From Actinomyces sp. ICM47 (lineage in GTDB: Bacteria; Actinomycetota; Actinomycetes; Actinomycetales; Actinomycetaceae), in assembly GCF_000278725.1 (NCBI RefSeq), contig NZ_ALCA01000024.1:1-36677 (forward strand): a DNA stretch of 36,677 nucleotides, given 5' to 3'. Position 1 is the first letter of the stretch. Every line of letters starts with the position of its first letter. The notes beneath the pieces are model-generated. The model did no database searches. It saw only the letters and a list, made by a program, of their open reading frames with translations, and was not told where the DNA came from. This document shows, one piece after another, positions 24,671-33,603 of the stretch. The position numbers and the translations under genes are program-made.

Positions 24671-25297
24671 TCAATTTTTCTGTGTATGGGGGTTAGAGGT
24701 ACTCAGTGACTCTGCCATATCTTCGACAACTCCCGACTCTCCGGAAGCGGTGATCATACGCGACAGGCACCCAAAGCTCAGAACCTCAACTGCGACCCAT
24801 ATCGGCATCCTGTCATAGGCCGCGGGCAGGTACGTTGCGCCTTCCTAGATGTCGTCGCGGTAGTGCACAATGAAGGCATCCGTACTGCGATTAAGGTCGG
24901 ATAGAATCCGCTCATCGACATGTGCGATTTTTTCGGTTGGCGGACGAGTGAAGCCAACGCCCCGAGCAAAAGTTCCAACGGATCCAACATGGGTCCCGTA
25001 GTAGTAGGCGAACCGCGTTCGTAGGACGATTTCATACGCGGCCAATAGATCTTGACAGGCAGTGGTGAGTGCACGCTCCACCACATACAGTTGATAAGTC
25101 CGACTAAAACTGGTGCCCGGAATGAAGTTGTTATCACCATACTCTGGGCCCTTCTGCCATTAACGGAAGTACCCCGAGAGCCTGTAGTAGCTGACACAAG
25201 ACAAAACCTGAACAGCAGTGCACTCATCCTCGATACACATACCACGCCCCGCGAGCAGTTCCAGCTGCTCATCGAAACTGAGCCAATCTTTCTGCAT
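24671..25297 (-). pseudogene. Abi-family (AbiD/AbiF) abortive-infection gene with two in-frame stops
   Basis: The frame begins MQKDWLSFDEQLELLAGRGM and includes VSYYRLSGYFR, both hallmark blocks of the Abi_2 family that halts phage multiplication in lactococci. TAA at 25162-25160 replaces the expected Tyr of GYFRYW. The same frame continues WQKGPEYGDNNFIPGTSFSR, LLAAYEIVLRTRFAYYYGTH and HYRDDI. A second stop, TAG at 24847-24845, interrupts it before RMPIWVAVEVLSFGCLSRM, the conserved C-terminal block. The end is replaced by an IS-like junction at 24671. No frameshift is needed, so it decayed by point mutations first. Start could be 25306 or 25297. Confidence 0.85.
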
Positions 25298-25526
25298 CGA
25301 CAGCATCCTCGCTGATAAAAATGGCCCCGGCCATTTGTGCATGTGTGCAGTAATAATTTTACTACACCAGAGGCCTGGCCGGGGGTCTGTCAAGATGATA
25401 GAATACACGACGCAGCCAGAGAACACAACTAGCATCCACAGTATCTGAAATGATCTCAAACACTCAATATTCGGCTTAGTGTCGAAGCGTTAGCTGCGAG
25501 TAGCATCGTTCACCCAGAGAATCGGA

Positions 25527-25554
25527 AAGCCTCGGGCCAAGTGGCTCGGGGCTT
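25527..25554 (-). terminator. Terminator after the alcohol dehydrogenase
   Basis: AAGCCTCGGGCC (25527-25538) and GGCTCGGGGCTT (25543-25554) pair over 12 bp with two wobble positions. On the minus strand it follows the gene's stop by 18 bp and ends in CTTTCC. Confidence 0.65.
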
Positions 25555-25571
25555 CCGCGTCCCCCTCACGC

Positions 25572-26630
25572 TCACGCGGTCTGGGGGAACGTGGAGGTGT
25601 CGATGACGTAGCGGTAGCGCACGCGCGAATCCACGATGTTGTCGTAGGCCTCCGTGATGTCCTCACCTGTGATCATCTCAACCTGCGGGATGACACCGTG
25701 CTCAGCACAGAAGTCCAGCATCTCCTGAGTTTCGGCGATGCCGCCGATCTGGGAGCCAGCGAAAGACTTGCCGCCGTTCACGAAGGCGCGCAGCGGCAGC
25801 GAGACGGGCTCGGTGGGCAAGCCCACATCAACGAAGACGCCGTAGGGACGCAGGGCCGCCATGTATCCGGCGTAGTCGAGGCCGTCGGCAGACACGGTGC
25901 ACAGGATGAGATCGAAGGAGCCTCGCAGCGATTCGAGAGTCCCCTCCTCGCTGGTCGCGTAGAAGTGGTCAGCACCGAAGCGGCGTGCGTCGACTTCCTT
26001 GGAACGTCCATGAGAGATGACGGACACGTCTGCGCCCATGGCCTTGGCGATCTGCACGCCCACGTGTCCGAGGCCTCCCAGGCCCAGGATGGCCACGCGC
26101 GAACCGGGACCCACGTTGTAATGCTTCAGCGGCGAGTAGGTGGTGATACCAGCGCACAGGAGAGGGGCACAGGCCGCAAAATCCAGCTCGGACGGGATAT
26201 GCAGCGCAAAGTCGGCACGCACTGTGAAGCCCCGCGAGTATCCTCCTGTCGTCGGGTTACCCTCGGCGTCGGCGCGGTAGGTCCACAGAGTTCCAGGCGT
26301 CGAGGTGCACCACTGCTCGTAGCCGGACTCGCACATCTCGCAAGTGCCGCACGAGCCGACCAAGCAGCCCACGCCCACGCGGTCCCCCACCTTGAAGGTC
26401 GTCACGCCGGGGCCGACCTTGGCGACGGTTCCGACGAACTCATGGCCGGGCACAAGCGGGTAAGCGACGGGACCCCACTCGCCGCGGGCGGAATGGATGT
26501 CAGAGTGGCAAATGCCCGCGTAGGCGACATCGAAGTAGATCTCACCCTCGCCCGGCTCACGAATGTCGATCTGCAGGGGATGGAACTGGGTGGTGGCATC
26601 GTCGCAACCGTAGGCGATTACGCTGGGCAT
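25572..26630 (-). CDS. Zinc-dependent NADP alcohol dehydrogenase, YahK/CAD type
   Basis: This 352-residue medium-chain dehydrogenase interconverts alcohols and aldehydes. It has catalytic zinc ligands C41 and H63-E64 (GICHSDIHSARGEWG; PGHEFVGTV) and structural zinc cysteines C94, C97, C100 and C108. The nucleotide-binding motif is GLGGLGHVG. The cofactor loop SHGRSK suggests NADP(H). I chose ATG 26630 because AAAGGAG lies 5 bases upstream; the in-frame ATG 18 bp further up overlaps that site. It is transcribed alone, between its terminator and tRNA-His. Confidence 0.94.
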   Translation of the reverse strand: MPSVIAYGCDDATTQFHPLQIDIREPGEGEIYFDVAYAGICHSDIHSARGEWGPVAYPLVPGHEFVGTVAKVGPGVTTFKVGDRVGVGCLVGSCGTCEMCESGYEQWCTSTPGTLWTYRADAEGNPTTGGYSRGFTVRADFALHIPSELDFAACAPLLCAGITTYSPLKHYNVGPGSRVAILGLGGLGHVGVQIAKAMGADVSVISHGRSKEVDARRFGADHFYATSEEGTLESLRGSFDLILCTVSADGLDYAGYMAALRPYGVFVDVGLPTEPVSLPLRAFVNGGKSFAGSQIGGIAETQEMLDFCAEHGVIPQVEMITGEDITEAYDNIVDSRVRYRYVIDTSTFPQTA

Positions 26631-26684
26631 CACAACTCCTTTGTCCAATCAATTCGGGATGACACAAGCATACTGCAACAAAAA

Positions 26685-26708
26685 GCCCCGACGCCGAAGC
26701 GCCGGGGC
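26685..26708 (-). terminator. Intrinsic terminator of tRNA-His
   Basis: On the minus strand GCCCCGGCGC-TTCG-GCGTCGGGGC is a 10-bp stem with a stable tetraloop, directly followed by TTTTTGTTG. This is a classic intrinsic terminator two bases after the tRNA's CCA end. Confidence 0.92.
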
Positions 26709-26710
26709 AT

Positions 26711-26787
26711 TGGGGTGGCTGACGGGACTCGAACCCGCGACGTCCTGGACCACAACCAGGTGCTCTACCAACTGAACTACAGCCACC
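26711..26787 (-). tRNA. tRNA-His (GTG)
   Basis: The minus-strand cloverleaf starts GTGGCTGTAGTTCAG, with the extra 5' G at 26787 pairing C73, which is specific to tRNA-His. Anticodon stem CCTGG/CCAGG carries loop TTGTGGT (anticodon GTG). CCA is encoded. Confidence 0.96.
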
Positions 26788-26877
26788 ATCGCGTCGCCTT
26801 GAAGGCAACGGGTAGAGCTTAGCACTACCCAGACGAGCTTGAAAACTCGAGAGACACCTTCACGGCGGTGGCGTGCA

Positions 26878-27795
26878 TCACCAATGGGCGCGCGAGGAGA
26901 TCGCGTCAGCGAAATTGCCTAGGGCACCCGGCGTCGAGCCGAGGTAGAGGTCTGCGTCCACGAGGGAGACCTCCATAACCAGGAAGGATCCCTTACCGTC
27001 GGGAACCAGGTCCACGCGGTTGAAGAGGAACAGCTCGTCGTGACCCAGGCGGGCTCGCACGTAGTCGTGCAGGACGCGGCGGATCTGCTCACCCCATGTC
27101 CACGCGACGGAGTCGGCGGCCTCGGCGGTCACCACGGCCTCGTGCATCTCGGGGTTGGTGACGGAGGCGGGGTGCAGGGCCGAGCGCTTCTCAACGGCGT
27201 GGGAGACCAGGCCATTGAAAAACACGAGCGAAATCTCGCCATGCAGGTCGATTTCCTCAACGTAGCGCTGGAGCATGACGGAGCGCCCCTCGCCCAGCAA
27301 GCCCTGCACCTGGCGCATGGCGGCCTGACGCTGGCAGATGTCCACAGTCGTGTAGCGGCCGATATCACGCACGCCGGAAGACACGGCAGGCTTGACGACG
27401 AACTCGCCGAAGGCCGGGAAGCGCGTGTGGATCTGGTGCTTGGTGAGCTTCTGGGAGGGTTCAAGCCAGTTCGTCGGAATCGTCGGCAGCCCCATCGCCG
27501 CGAGTTCCTTCAGGTAGTGCTTGTCTGTGTTCCAGTTGAGCACGTCCTTCGAGTTCTGCACGCGTTGCAGCTGGCGCGTCCACTCCAGGAAGGCGGGACG
27601 ATCCTGCGCGTAGTCGGAGACAGAGCGGACGACGACCATGCCAGCATCGGCCCAGTCAACGTCGGGATCATTCCAGACCTTGATCTGCGGGTCGCATCCG
27701 CGCGACGCCAGTTCGTCAAGCAGTCCTTCTTCGCCGGGGAAGAGATTGGGCAGTGCCTGACATGTCACCAGCGTGACTTTAGGCTTGGTCGTCAT
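26878..27795 (-). CDS. ATP-grasp domain protein of unknown substrate
   Basis: This 305-residue cytoplasmic protein resembles RimK/glutathione-synthetase-like ATP-grasp enzymes. Its N-terminal Rossmann-like part (KVTLVTCQALPNLF; GMVVVRSVSDYAQDR) is followed by the grasp fold: FGEFVVKPAVSSGVRDIGRY (ATP-binding lysine), MLQRYVEEIDLHGEISLVFF and the metal-binding LFNRVDLV...FLVMEVSLVDADL. Such enzymes ligate a carboxylate to an amine via an acyl phosphate. It follows ddl, 92 bp downstream, but a GC-rich inverted repeat lies between. AAAGGA precedes ATG 27795. The substrate cannot be inferred. Confidence 0.85.
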   Translation of the reverse strand: MTTKPKVTLVTCQALPNLFPGEEGLLDELASRGCDPQIKVWNDPDVDWADAGMVVVRSVSDYAQDRPAFLEWTRQLQRVQNSKDVLNWNTDKHYLKELAAMGLPTIPTNWLEPSQKLTKHQIHTRFPAFGEFVVKPAVSSGVRDIGRYTTVDICQRQAAMRQVQGLLGEGRSVMLQRYVEEIDLHGEISLVFFNGLVSHAVEKRSALHPASVTNPEMHEAVVTAEAADSVAWTWGEQIRRVLHDYVRARLGHDELFLFNRVDLVPDGKGSFLVMEVSLVDADLYLGSTPGALGNFADAISSRAHW

Positions 27796-27886
27796 GTGGG
27801 TCCTTTAGGGTCGGGATTGTGAGAATGGACGAGGTCGGGGCGCGGCCGCGGGACACGCGCAGATGCGGGTCACCGCGGCCGTTCCC

Positions 27887-29023
27887 TCAGCGCAGCCCCA
27901 GGGGGCGCTGCGACGCTTCGGTGAGCAGTTCGCTGAGCAGGTCCGGGTAGGACATACCGGCGGCCGCCCACATCTGCGGGTACATCGAAATGGGAGTGAA
28001 TCCGGGCAGCGTGTTCACTTCGTTGATGATGACGGTGTCGGTGTCCTCGTTGAGGAAGAAGTCGACGCGGGCCAGGCCTTCACATTCGAGGGCATCGAAG
28101 GCACGCCACGCGGTCTCACGAATGCGCTGAGCGTAGGCGGGAGGCACGTCGGCCGGGCAGGACAGACCGACGACGTCGTCCACGTACTTGTGTTCGTAGT
28201 CGTAGAACTCGCCTTCGGGCACAACGATCTCACCCAGCGGCGAGGTGCCGCTTTGCCAGTCGGGGCGCGAGCCGAGCACGCCGCACTCGACCTCGCGGCC
28301 GGTCACGGAGGCCTCGACGATGATACGCGGGTCGTGGTTTGCGGCTTCCTTGATGGCGACGGGCAGATCTTCGCGGCAGGTGACGCGCGAGATGCCGACG
28401 GAGGAGCCGGCGCGGCAGGGCTTGACGAAGACGGGGAAGCCGAGGCGCTCGATGCGGTCCATGCACGAGGCGGGGTCGCTCTCCCACTGGCGGGCGGTGA
28501 TGCAAACCCAACGGCCAACGTCGATACCGGCGGCGGCGAGCACCGTCTTGGTCAGGTGCTTGTCCATGGAAATCGCCGAGGAGGTCACGCCGCATCCGAC
28601 GTAGCGCACGTCGGCCATCTCGAAGAGGCCTTGGATCGTGCCGTCCTCACCGTAGGGGCCGTGCAGGAGCGGGAAGACGATATCGACGTGGCCGAGGTCT
28701 TCGACGCCCACGACGCGGGAGTCCTTATCCGAGGGGTCGCCGTCGTAGGTGAGTTCGACGAGGTTGCCCTCGCCCGGCGTGAGTGCCACGCGGGTAGAAC
28801 CCGCTGTCACAGTCTGTCCCTTGCCGTCCTTGAATGCCCACGCCGACGGGTCGTCGGCGACGCGCACCCACTGGCCGTCCCGCGTGATACCCAGCGGGAT
28901 CACGTCCCACTTGGTGCGGTCGATGGCCGTGAGGATGCCGGCAGCCGTGGCGCAAGAGATTTCGTGTTCGGAGGAGCGTCCGCCGAAAACGATGAGGACG
29001 CGAGGACGAGTTGGTGCAGTCAT
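27887..29023 (-). CDS. ddl: D-alanine--D-alanine ligase
   Basis: This 378-residue ATP-grasp ligase makes the D-Ala-D-Ala terminus of peptidoglycan precursors. The N-terminus VLIVFGGRSSEHEIS and the loops KPCRAGSSVGISRV and EVNTLPGFTPISMYP are diagnostic. ATG 29023 is the first start matching the family N-terminus; the longer frame to 29095 overlaps the gpsA end. The ribosome-binding site is weak. It lies 50 bp after gpsA in the cell-envelope operon. Confidence 0.95.
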   Translation of the reverse strand: MTAPTRPRVLIVFGGRSSEHEISCATAAGILTAIDRTKWDVIPLGITRDGQWVRVADDPSAWAFKDGKGQTVTAGSTRVALTPGEGNLVELTYDGDPSDKDSRVVGVEDLGHVDIVFPLLHGPYGEDGTIQGLFEMADVRYVGCGVTSSAISMDKHLTKTVLAAAGIDVGRWVCITARQWESDPASCMDRIERLGFPVFVKPCRAGSSVGISRVTCREDLPVAIKEAANHDPRIIVEASVTGREVECGVLGSRPDWQSGTSPLGEIVVPEGEFYDYEHKYVDDVVGLSCPADVPPAYAQRIRETAWRAFDALECEGLARVDFFLNEDTDTVIINEVNTLPGFTPISMYPQMWAAAGMSYPDLLSELLTEASQRPLGLR

Positions 29024-29073
29024 GGGTCCAAGCCTACCGCGCGTCAGGCTTTCCCCGCCCGCGCGTGCACCTT

Positions 29074-30093
29074 TTAGACCAGTTCGATCTTCCACCCATC
29101 CATCTTCTGCGGGCGTGCCAAGAGCATGCGGCCCATGTCTGCGATGGTCGCGCGTCCCTCGACAACTTCGACGACAGCGCTGGTGATCGGCATGTCAACG
29201 CCGACGGAGGCGGCGACCTGGAGGATCGGCCCCGCCGAAGCGACGCCTTCGACGACGCCCGGGGACAGGGCCATGGCCTCGTCCAGGCTCATGCCCGAGC
29301 CGAGCCGGTGACCCAGGGAGAAGTTACGCGACAGGCGCGAGGAGCAGGTCGCAACGAGGTCTCCGATACCGGACAGGCCCGCGAATGTCGCGGGGTCGGC
29401 CCCCAGGGCGGTACCTAGCCGGGTCATCTCGGCCAGGCCGCGTGTGATGAGGGTCGAACGCGTGTTGATGCCCAGACCCATGCCCTCAGCGGCACCAATG
29501 GCGACGGCGATGACGTTCTTCGTCGCACCCGCCATCTCGGTTCCCACCACGTCGGCTGAGACGTAGGGGCGGAAGTAGGAGTTGTGGCAGGTCCGCGCGA
29601 TCTCCTTGGCCAGCTCGACATCGGTGGAGGCGACGACCGTCGCGGTGGGCTGGCGCTCAGCGATTTCGCGCGACAGGTTCGGGCCGGAGAGCACGGCGAT
29701 GCGGCTGTGGGGCACACCCGAGGCGTCGGCGATGATCTCGTCGACGCGCTTGAGGGTGCCCAATTCGAGGCCCTTAGCCAGGGACAGCAGGGCCACGTCG
29801 GGCACGAAGGACGCGCGTGCGGCTTCCAGCGTCGCGCGCACAGCCTTGACGGGGACGGCAACGACGACCAGCGGTTTACCTGCCACCACCTCTGCGATAT
29901 CCGTCGTGGCCGTAATACGCTCAGACAGCGTGATGCCCGGCAGATACGTCGGGTTTTCGCGACCGTTGATAAACGAAATCGTGTCGGTGTTGCGCCCCCA
30001 CATGGTGACGTCCACGCCCGCATCCGCGAGCACCTGAGCGAATGTCGTACCCCACGCTCCCGTTCCCAGGACCGCTGCTGTTGTCATACTCAT
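29074..30093 (-). CDS. gpsA: Glycerol-3-phosphate dehydrogenase [NAD(P)+]
   Basis: This 339-residue enzyme reduces dihydroxyacetone phosphate to sn-glycerol-3-phosphate, the backbone for phospholipids. It has the nucleotide-binding motif GTGAWGTTFAQVLADAG (residues 10-26) and the substrate-binding motifs SLAKGLELG and GATKNVIAVAIGAAEGMG, the last with the catalytic lysine. GGGAGG precedes ATG 30093. Its product is the acceptor used by the acyltransferase pathway to which the upstream plsC belongs. About 300 bp containing a foreign-looking plus-strand fragment separate it from plsC. Confidence 0.96.
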   Translation of the reverse strand: MSMTTAAVLGTGAWGTTFAQVLADAGVDVTMWGRNTDTISFINGRENPTYLPGITLSERITATTDIAEVVAGKPLVVVAVPVKAVRATLEAARASFVPDVALLSLAKGLELGTLKRVDEIIADASGVPHSRIAVLSGPNLSREIAERQPTATVVASTDVELAKEIARTCHNSYFRPYVSADVVGTEMAGATKNVIAVAIGAAEGMGLGINTRSTLITRGLAEMTRLGTALGADPATFAGLSGIGDLVATCSSRLSRNFSLGHRLGSGMSLDEAMALSPGVVEGVASAGPILQVAASVGVDMPITSAVVEVVEGRATIADMGRMLLARPQKMDGWKIELV

Positions 30094-30157
30094 CGTGACC
30101 TCCCTGTCCAGCTCAGTCTACTAGGATGGGAAAACTGTCACACCCCATGGAGGGGCT

Positions 30158-30391
30158 TTGTCTCACCGTCGTGTCGTTCTCACCGCCGGGCACGCCGCCG
30201 CTATCCTCGCGCTCGCCGCCTGCGCGCCCGCGTCCCCGCAGGTGCAGGCGAGCACACGGCCCGCCCCGGCCTCGTCCGTTCAAGTCTCCTCCCCCACCCT
30301 CCAGTCGGGTGCAACCGGCGAGGCGAGCGATCCGGGCCTGGACGTGACAAAGCCGATCAACGCGGACACCTGGACGTCGTCGAACCCAGGA
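30158..30391 (+). pseudogene. Lipoprotein gene, 5' fragment
   Basis: A TTG at 30158 preceded by GGAGGGG opens a frame MSHRRVVLTAGHAAAILALA with lipobox LAAC and a Ser/Pro/Thr-rich linker to DPGLDVTKPINADTWTSS. The plausible protein ends there because the frame then runs without a stop through the antisense of plsC. It points against the surrounding operon. It looks like the 5' part of a lipoprotein gene whose remainder was deleted. A short real gene that overlaps plsC cannot be excluded. Confidence 0.5.
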
Positions 30392-31168
30392 CTAGCCCTT
30401 CTTCTTCGCGGCCTTCGCGGCCTTCTTGGCGGCCTTAGCCTGCTCTTCCTCCCACCAGGGGCCAGCCTGCGTGGCGGGGTCCCACACGGTGTCGGGCACG
30501 GGCAGTCCGCGCAGCTGGCCGACGCCCTCACGCACCGCCTGAAGGATGCGCTCCGTCGCCGCGTTGACCGCGTCGTGGTCCTCGGATCCGGCGGGGCCGA
30601 TCAGGTCAGACAGGTCGACGGGCGCGCCGAAGTGATAGGAGATGCGCCGACCCGGGCGCATATCCATGCCCTTAGCGTTGTAGGGGGCCATGATGTCCTG
30701 CGGCCCCCACTGGGACAGGGGGATGACGGTAACGCCCGTGTCGAGGGCCAGGCGAGCGGCACCCGACTTGAACTCCATCGGCCACTGGTCCGGGTCGCGC
30801 GTAAGCGTTCCCTCAGGGTAGATGCCGACGACCTCACCTGCCTCCAAGGCCTCGCGCGTGGGTGCCAGGACAGCCGAGGGATTCGAATCACGGTTGACAG
30901 GAATCAGGCCCATGCCCTTGATGATCCAGCCGAACACCGGGACGGAAAACATCGACTTCTTCGCCAGGAACCGCACCGCGGTGTTGCGCTTCATGAAATA
31001 CCAGCACAGACACAGGGGATCGACGTTCGAGAGGTGGTTGGAAACCAACAGGAAACCACCCTCCGTGGGGAGGTTCTCCTCGCCGGTGACGGTGAACTTC
31101 ACCCAGGGGGTCATGATGGGCGTCAGCACGCCCTTCGCGAAGGCGTAGAAGCCGGAAACTGCACTCAT
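30392..31168 (-). CDS. plsC: 1-acyl-sn-glycerol-3-phosphate acyltransferase
   Basis: This 258-residue membrane-associated acyltransferase makes phosphatidic acid. The NHxxxxD motif is NHLSNVD, and the second conserved block is GIYPEGTLTRD. The C-terminus is a Lys/Ala-rich tail (EEEQAKAAKKAAKAAKKKG), which may contact the membrane. Its place between murA and gpsA fits a cell-envelope cluster. The ribosome-binding site before ATG 31168 is weak. Confidence 0.92.
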   Translation of the reverse strand: MSAVSGFYAFAKGVLTPIMTPWVKFTVTGEENLPTEGGFLLVSNHLSNVDPLCLCWYFMKRNTAVRFLAKKSMFSVPVFGWIIKGMGLIPVNRDSNPSAVLAPTREALEAGEVVGIYPEGTLTRDPDQWPMEFKSGAARLALDTGVTVIPLSQWGPQDIMAPYNAKGMDMRPGRRISYHFGAPVDLSDLIGPAGSEDHDAVNAATERILQAVREGVGQLRGLPVPDTVWDPATQAGPWWEEEQAKAAKKAAKAAKKKG

Positions 31169-31280
31169 AGGCCCATTCTAGGGGGACCACTCCCCCACAG
31201 CGCAAAACCCGTGCTCTGTCTTACGCAGCAACCGAGCGCAGCTCACACGCACGGTGGGCGCGCCGCACGCGATGACAAGC

Positions 31281-32249
31281 TCAGACCAGGACGGAAACGA
31301 CGCCGGGAGCCACGTCCACGGTGAAAGGAACCGACGCAACCCGATCCCCGTCCGCCATCGCGATCATGCCGGCGGGTGCCACGAAAGACACCATGCGCGC
31401 GGTCTCAACCTCGATGGCCGGGTGGTTCTTCGCCCGACCACCCACAACACGGGCCAAGATCGGCAGGGCACGCGCGACCGACATCGGACCCACGTGACAC
31501 ACCTCGAGGATGCCGTCGCTCATGTCCGACGACTCCACCAGCGTGATACCCCCACCAAAACGCCCCGAGTTCGACACGGAAGCAAGCCAGCCGCTCAGGT
31601 CACGTTCGCGGCCGTCCACCGTCGCAATGATCTCAGTGGGTTCGTGCGAGGCCAGGGCCGCGAAAGCGCCGTAGCCGTAGGCCAGCGGCCCCGACGTCAG
31701 CGACGACTCGTTCGCCAAAATGTTCGCGCGCGCGTCCAAACCCACCGACACGACGCCGAGCGCCAGGCGCACACCGTCGCGCGAGCGCACCCACATGCCA
31801 TCCAGGGGGCGCACACGCTTCGCCAGCAAGTCCGCGCCATGACGGACCCGCCCAGCCACGGCCTCGTTCCCCGAGGGGGCGGACGCAAAGCCGAGACGAG
31901 CTAGATCCCGAGCACGCGCCAAGGGGTCGGTGCCGATACCGAGCGCGCGGCACAGATCGTTACCGCGCCCGCCCGGCATGGGCGCGAAGATGGCACTGGA
32001 CTCGTGGCACCCGCGCGCGACCGCACTCAGGTAGCCGTCCCCGCCCAGGGCCGCCACGATCGTGTCGGCGGCTACCTGGCCGGCGAGAGCCGCCGGGTCG
32101 TCCCCGGGCGTCGTCAGGCGAACAGCGACCTCCCAGCCGCCGCTGCGCAAAATCCGCACGATGCGCGGGCCCAGGCGCACGCTGCGCCCGCCCGCCGACA
32201 TCGACGAGACCAGCAACAGAATGCTGCGACGCACTCCCCGCCCGGCCAT
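31281..32249 (-). CDS. Diacylglycerol kinase catalytic-domain (YegS/DgkB-like) protein
   Basis: This 322-residue soluble lipid kinase has the glycine-rich ATP site ALGGDGYLSAVARG and PGGRGNDLCRALG, followed by a beta-rich substrate domain (VGLDARANILANESSL; VSNSGRFGGGI). Such enzymes phosphorylate diacylglycerol or related lipids. I chose ATG 32249, four bases after the murA stop, so the two are co-transcribed. The consensus Thr of GGDGT is Tyr here, so substrate or activity may differ. The N-terminus lacks the usual extra strand and could start elsewhere. Confidence 0.82.
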   Translation of the reverse strand: MAGRGVRRSILLLVSSMSAGGRSVRLGPRIVRILRSGGWEVAVRLTTPGDDPAALAGQVAADTIVAALGGDGYLSAVARGCHESSAIFAPMPGGRGNDLCRALGIGTDPLARARDLARLGFASAPSGNEAVAGRVRHGADLLAKRVRPLDGMWVRSRDGVRLALGVVSVGLDARANILANESSLTSGPLAYGYGAFAALASHEPTEIIATVDGRERDLSGWLASVSNSGRFGGGITLVESSDMSDGILEVCHVGPMSVARALPILARVVGGRAKNHPAIEVETARMVSFVAPAGMIAMADGDRVASVPFTVDVAPGVVSVLV

Positions 32250-32253
32250 GTGC

Positions 32254-33579
32254 TCAGGCGTCCAGGTAGCGCACGCGCGCATCCAGCTTGTGGAGCTTGC
32301 GCGTGAAGTGCTCGTAGCCGCGCGAAATCACGTCGATACCGGACACGGTGGACGTGCCCGTCGCGGTCAGCGCGGCGATCAGGTGCGAGAATCCACCGCG
32401 CAGGTCCGGGACCACGATATCCGCGCTGTGCAGCGGGGTCGGACCCGAGATAACCGCCGAGTGATAGTAGTTCTTCTGGCCGAAGCGACAGGGCGTGCCG
32501 CCCAGGCACTCGCGGTAGACCTGAATGTTCGCGCCCATCTTGCGCAGCGCCTGGGTGAAGCCGAAGCGGTTCTCGTACACGGTCTCGTGAACGATGGACA
32601 GGCCCTCGGCCTGTGTGAGCGCCACCACCAGGGGTTGCTGCCAGTCGGTCATGAATCCAGGGTGCACGGCCGTCTCAAGCGCGATCGAGTGCAGCGGCTC
32701 ACCCGGGTGGTAGAAGCGGATGCCATCGGCGTCAATATCGAAGGCACCGCCCACCTTGCGGAAGGTGTTGAGGAACGTCGTCATGTCGGGCTGATGGGCA
32801 CCACGCACGTAGATGTCGCCGCGGGTGGCAAGGGCAGCCGCTCCCCACGAAGCCGCCTCAATGCGGTCCGGCAGGGCCGTGTGGCGGTAGCCGGTCAGCT
32901 TGGCCACGCCCTCGATTCGGATGGTGCGATCCGTGTCCACGGAGATGATCGCGCCCATCTTCTGCAGGACGTTGATCAGGTCAAGGATCTCAGGCTCGAT
33001 GGCCGCGCCCTTCAGGGTCGTGATGCCCTCGTTGCGCACGGCCGTCAGCAGGGTCTGCTCGGTCGCGCCGACGGACGGGAAGGGCAGCTCGATGATCGCG
33101 CCGTGCAGGCCCGTGGAGGGTCGCTTGATGTGTACGCCGTCGGGCTGCTTATCAATGATTGCGCCGAACTTGCGCAGCGTATCGAGGTGGAAGTCGATGG
33201 GGCGACCGCCGATCGCGCATCCGCCCAGCTCGGGGATGAAGGCCTCGCCCAGCTGGTGCAGGAGCGGGCCGCAGAACAGGATCGGGATACGCGAGGCACC
33301 CGCGAGCGTATCGATATCCGAACGCGAGGCGATCTTAACGTTGGAGGTGTCCATACGCAGCGTGCCGCGGTCCTGATCAAAGTCGATTTCGACGCCGTGC
33401 AAGCTCAGCAGATTCGAGACGACATCGGTGTCGCGGATGAGCGGGACGTTGTAGAGCTCGGAGGGGGTGTCGGCCAGCAGCGACGCGACCATGGCCTTCG
33501 GCACGAAGTTCTTGGCACCGCGAACGGTGATCTCTCCGTGGAGGGGATGACCGCCTTCGACTTGCAGGATGGATGGCAT
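32254..33579 (-). CDS. murA: UDP-N-acetylglucosamine 1-carboxyvinyltransferase
   Basis: MurA adds enolpyruvate to UDP-GlcNAc, the first committed step of peptidoglycan synthesis. This 441-residue protein begins MPSILQVEGGHPLHGEITVR and has the conserved GAKN early block. The active-site Cys is in GGCAIGGRPIDFH, so it should be of the fosfomycin-sensitive type (Cys rather than Asp). I chose ATG 33579 because GAGGAG lies 7 bases upstream; the frame remains open further into leuD antisense sequence. It starts the murA-kinase-plsC-gpsA-ddl series, and a hairpin separates it from leuD. Confidence 0.96.
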   Translation of the reverse strand: MPSILQVEGGHPLHGEITVRGAKNFVPKAMVASLLADTPSELYNVPLIRDTDVVSNLLSLHGVEIDFDQDRGTLRMDTSNVKIASRSDIDTLAGASRIPILFCGPLLHQLGEAFIPELGGCAIGGRPIDFHLDTLRKFGAIIDKQPDGVHIKRPSTGLHGAIIELPFPSVGATEQTLLTAVRNEGITTLKGAAIEPEILDLINVLQKMGAIISVDTDRTIRIEGVAKLTGYRHTALPDRIEAASWGAAALATRGDIYVRGAHQPDMTTFLNTFRKVGGAFDIDADGIRFYHPGEPLHSIALETAVHPGFMTDWQQPLVVALTQAEGLSIVHETVYENRFGFTQALRKMGANIQVYRECLGGTPCRFGQKNYYHSAVISGPTPLHSADIVVPDLRGGFSHLIAALTATGTSTVSGIDVISRGYEHFTRKLHKLDARVRYLDA

Positions 33580-33603
33580 GGGGGAACTCCTCAATATGAC
33601 GTA

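Noticed and set aside
30158..31324. 388-codon lipoprotein as one full gene
   Set aside because: Only the first 78 or so codons look coding; the rest is antisense to plsC.
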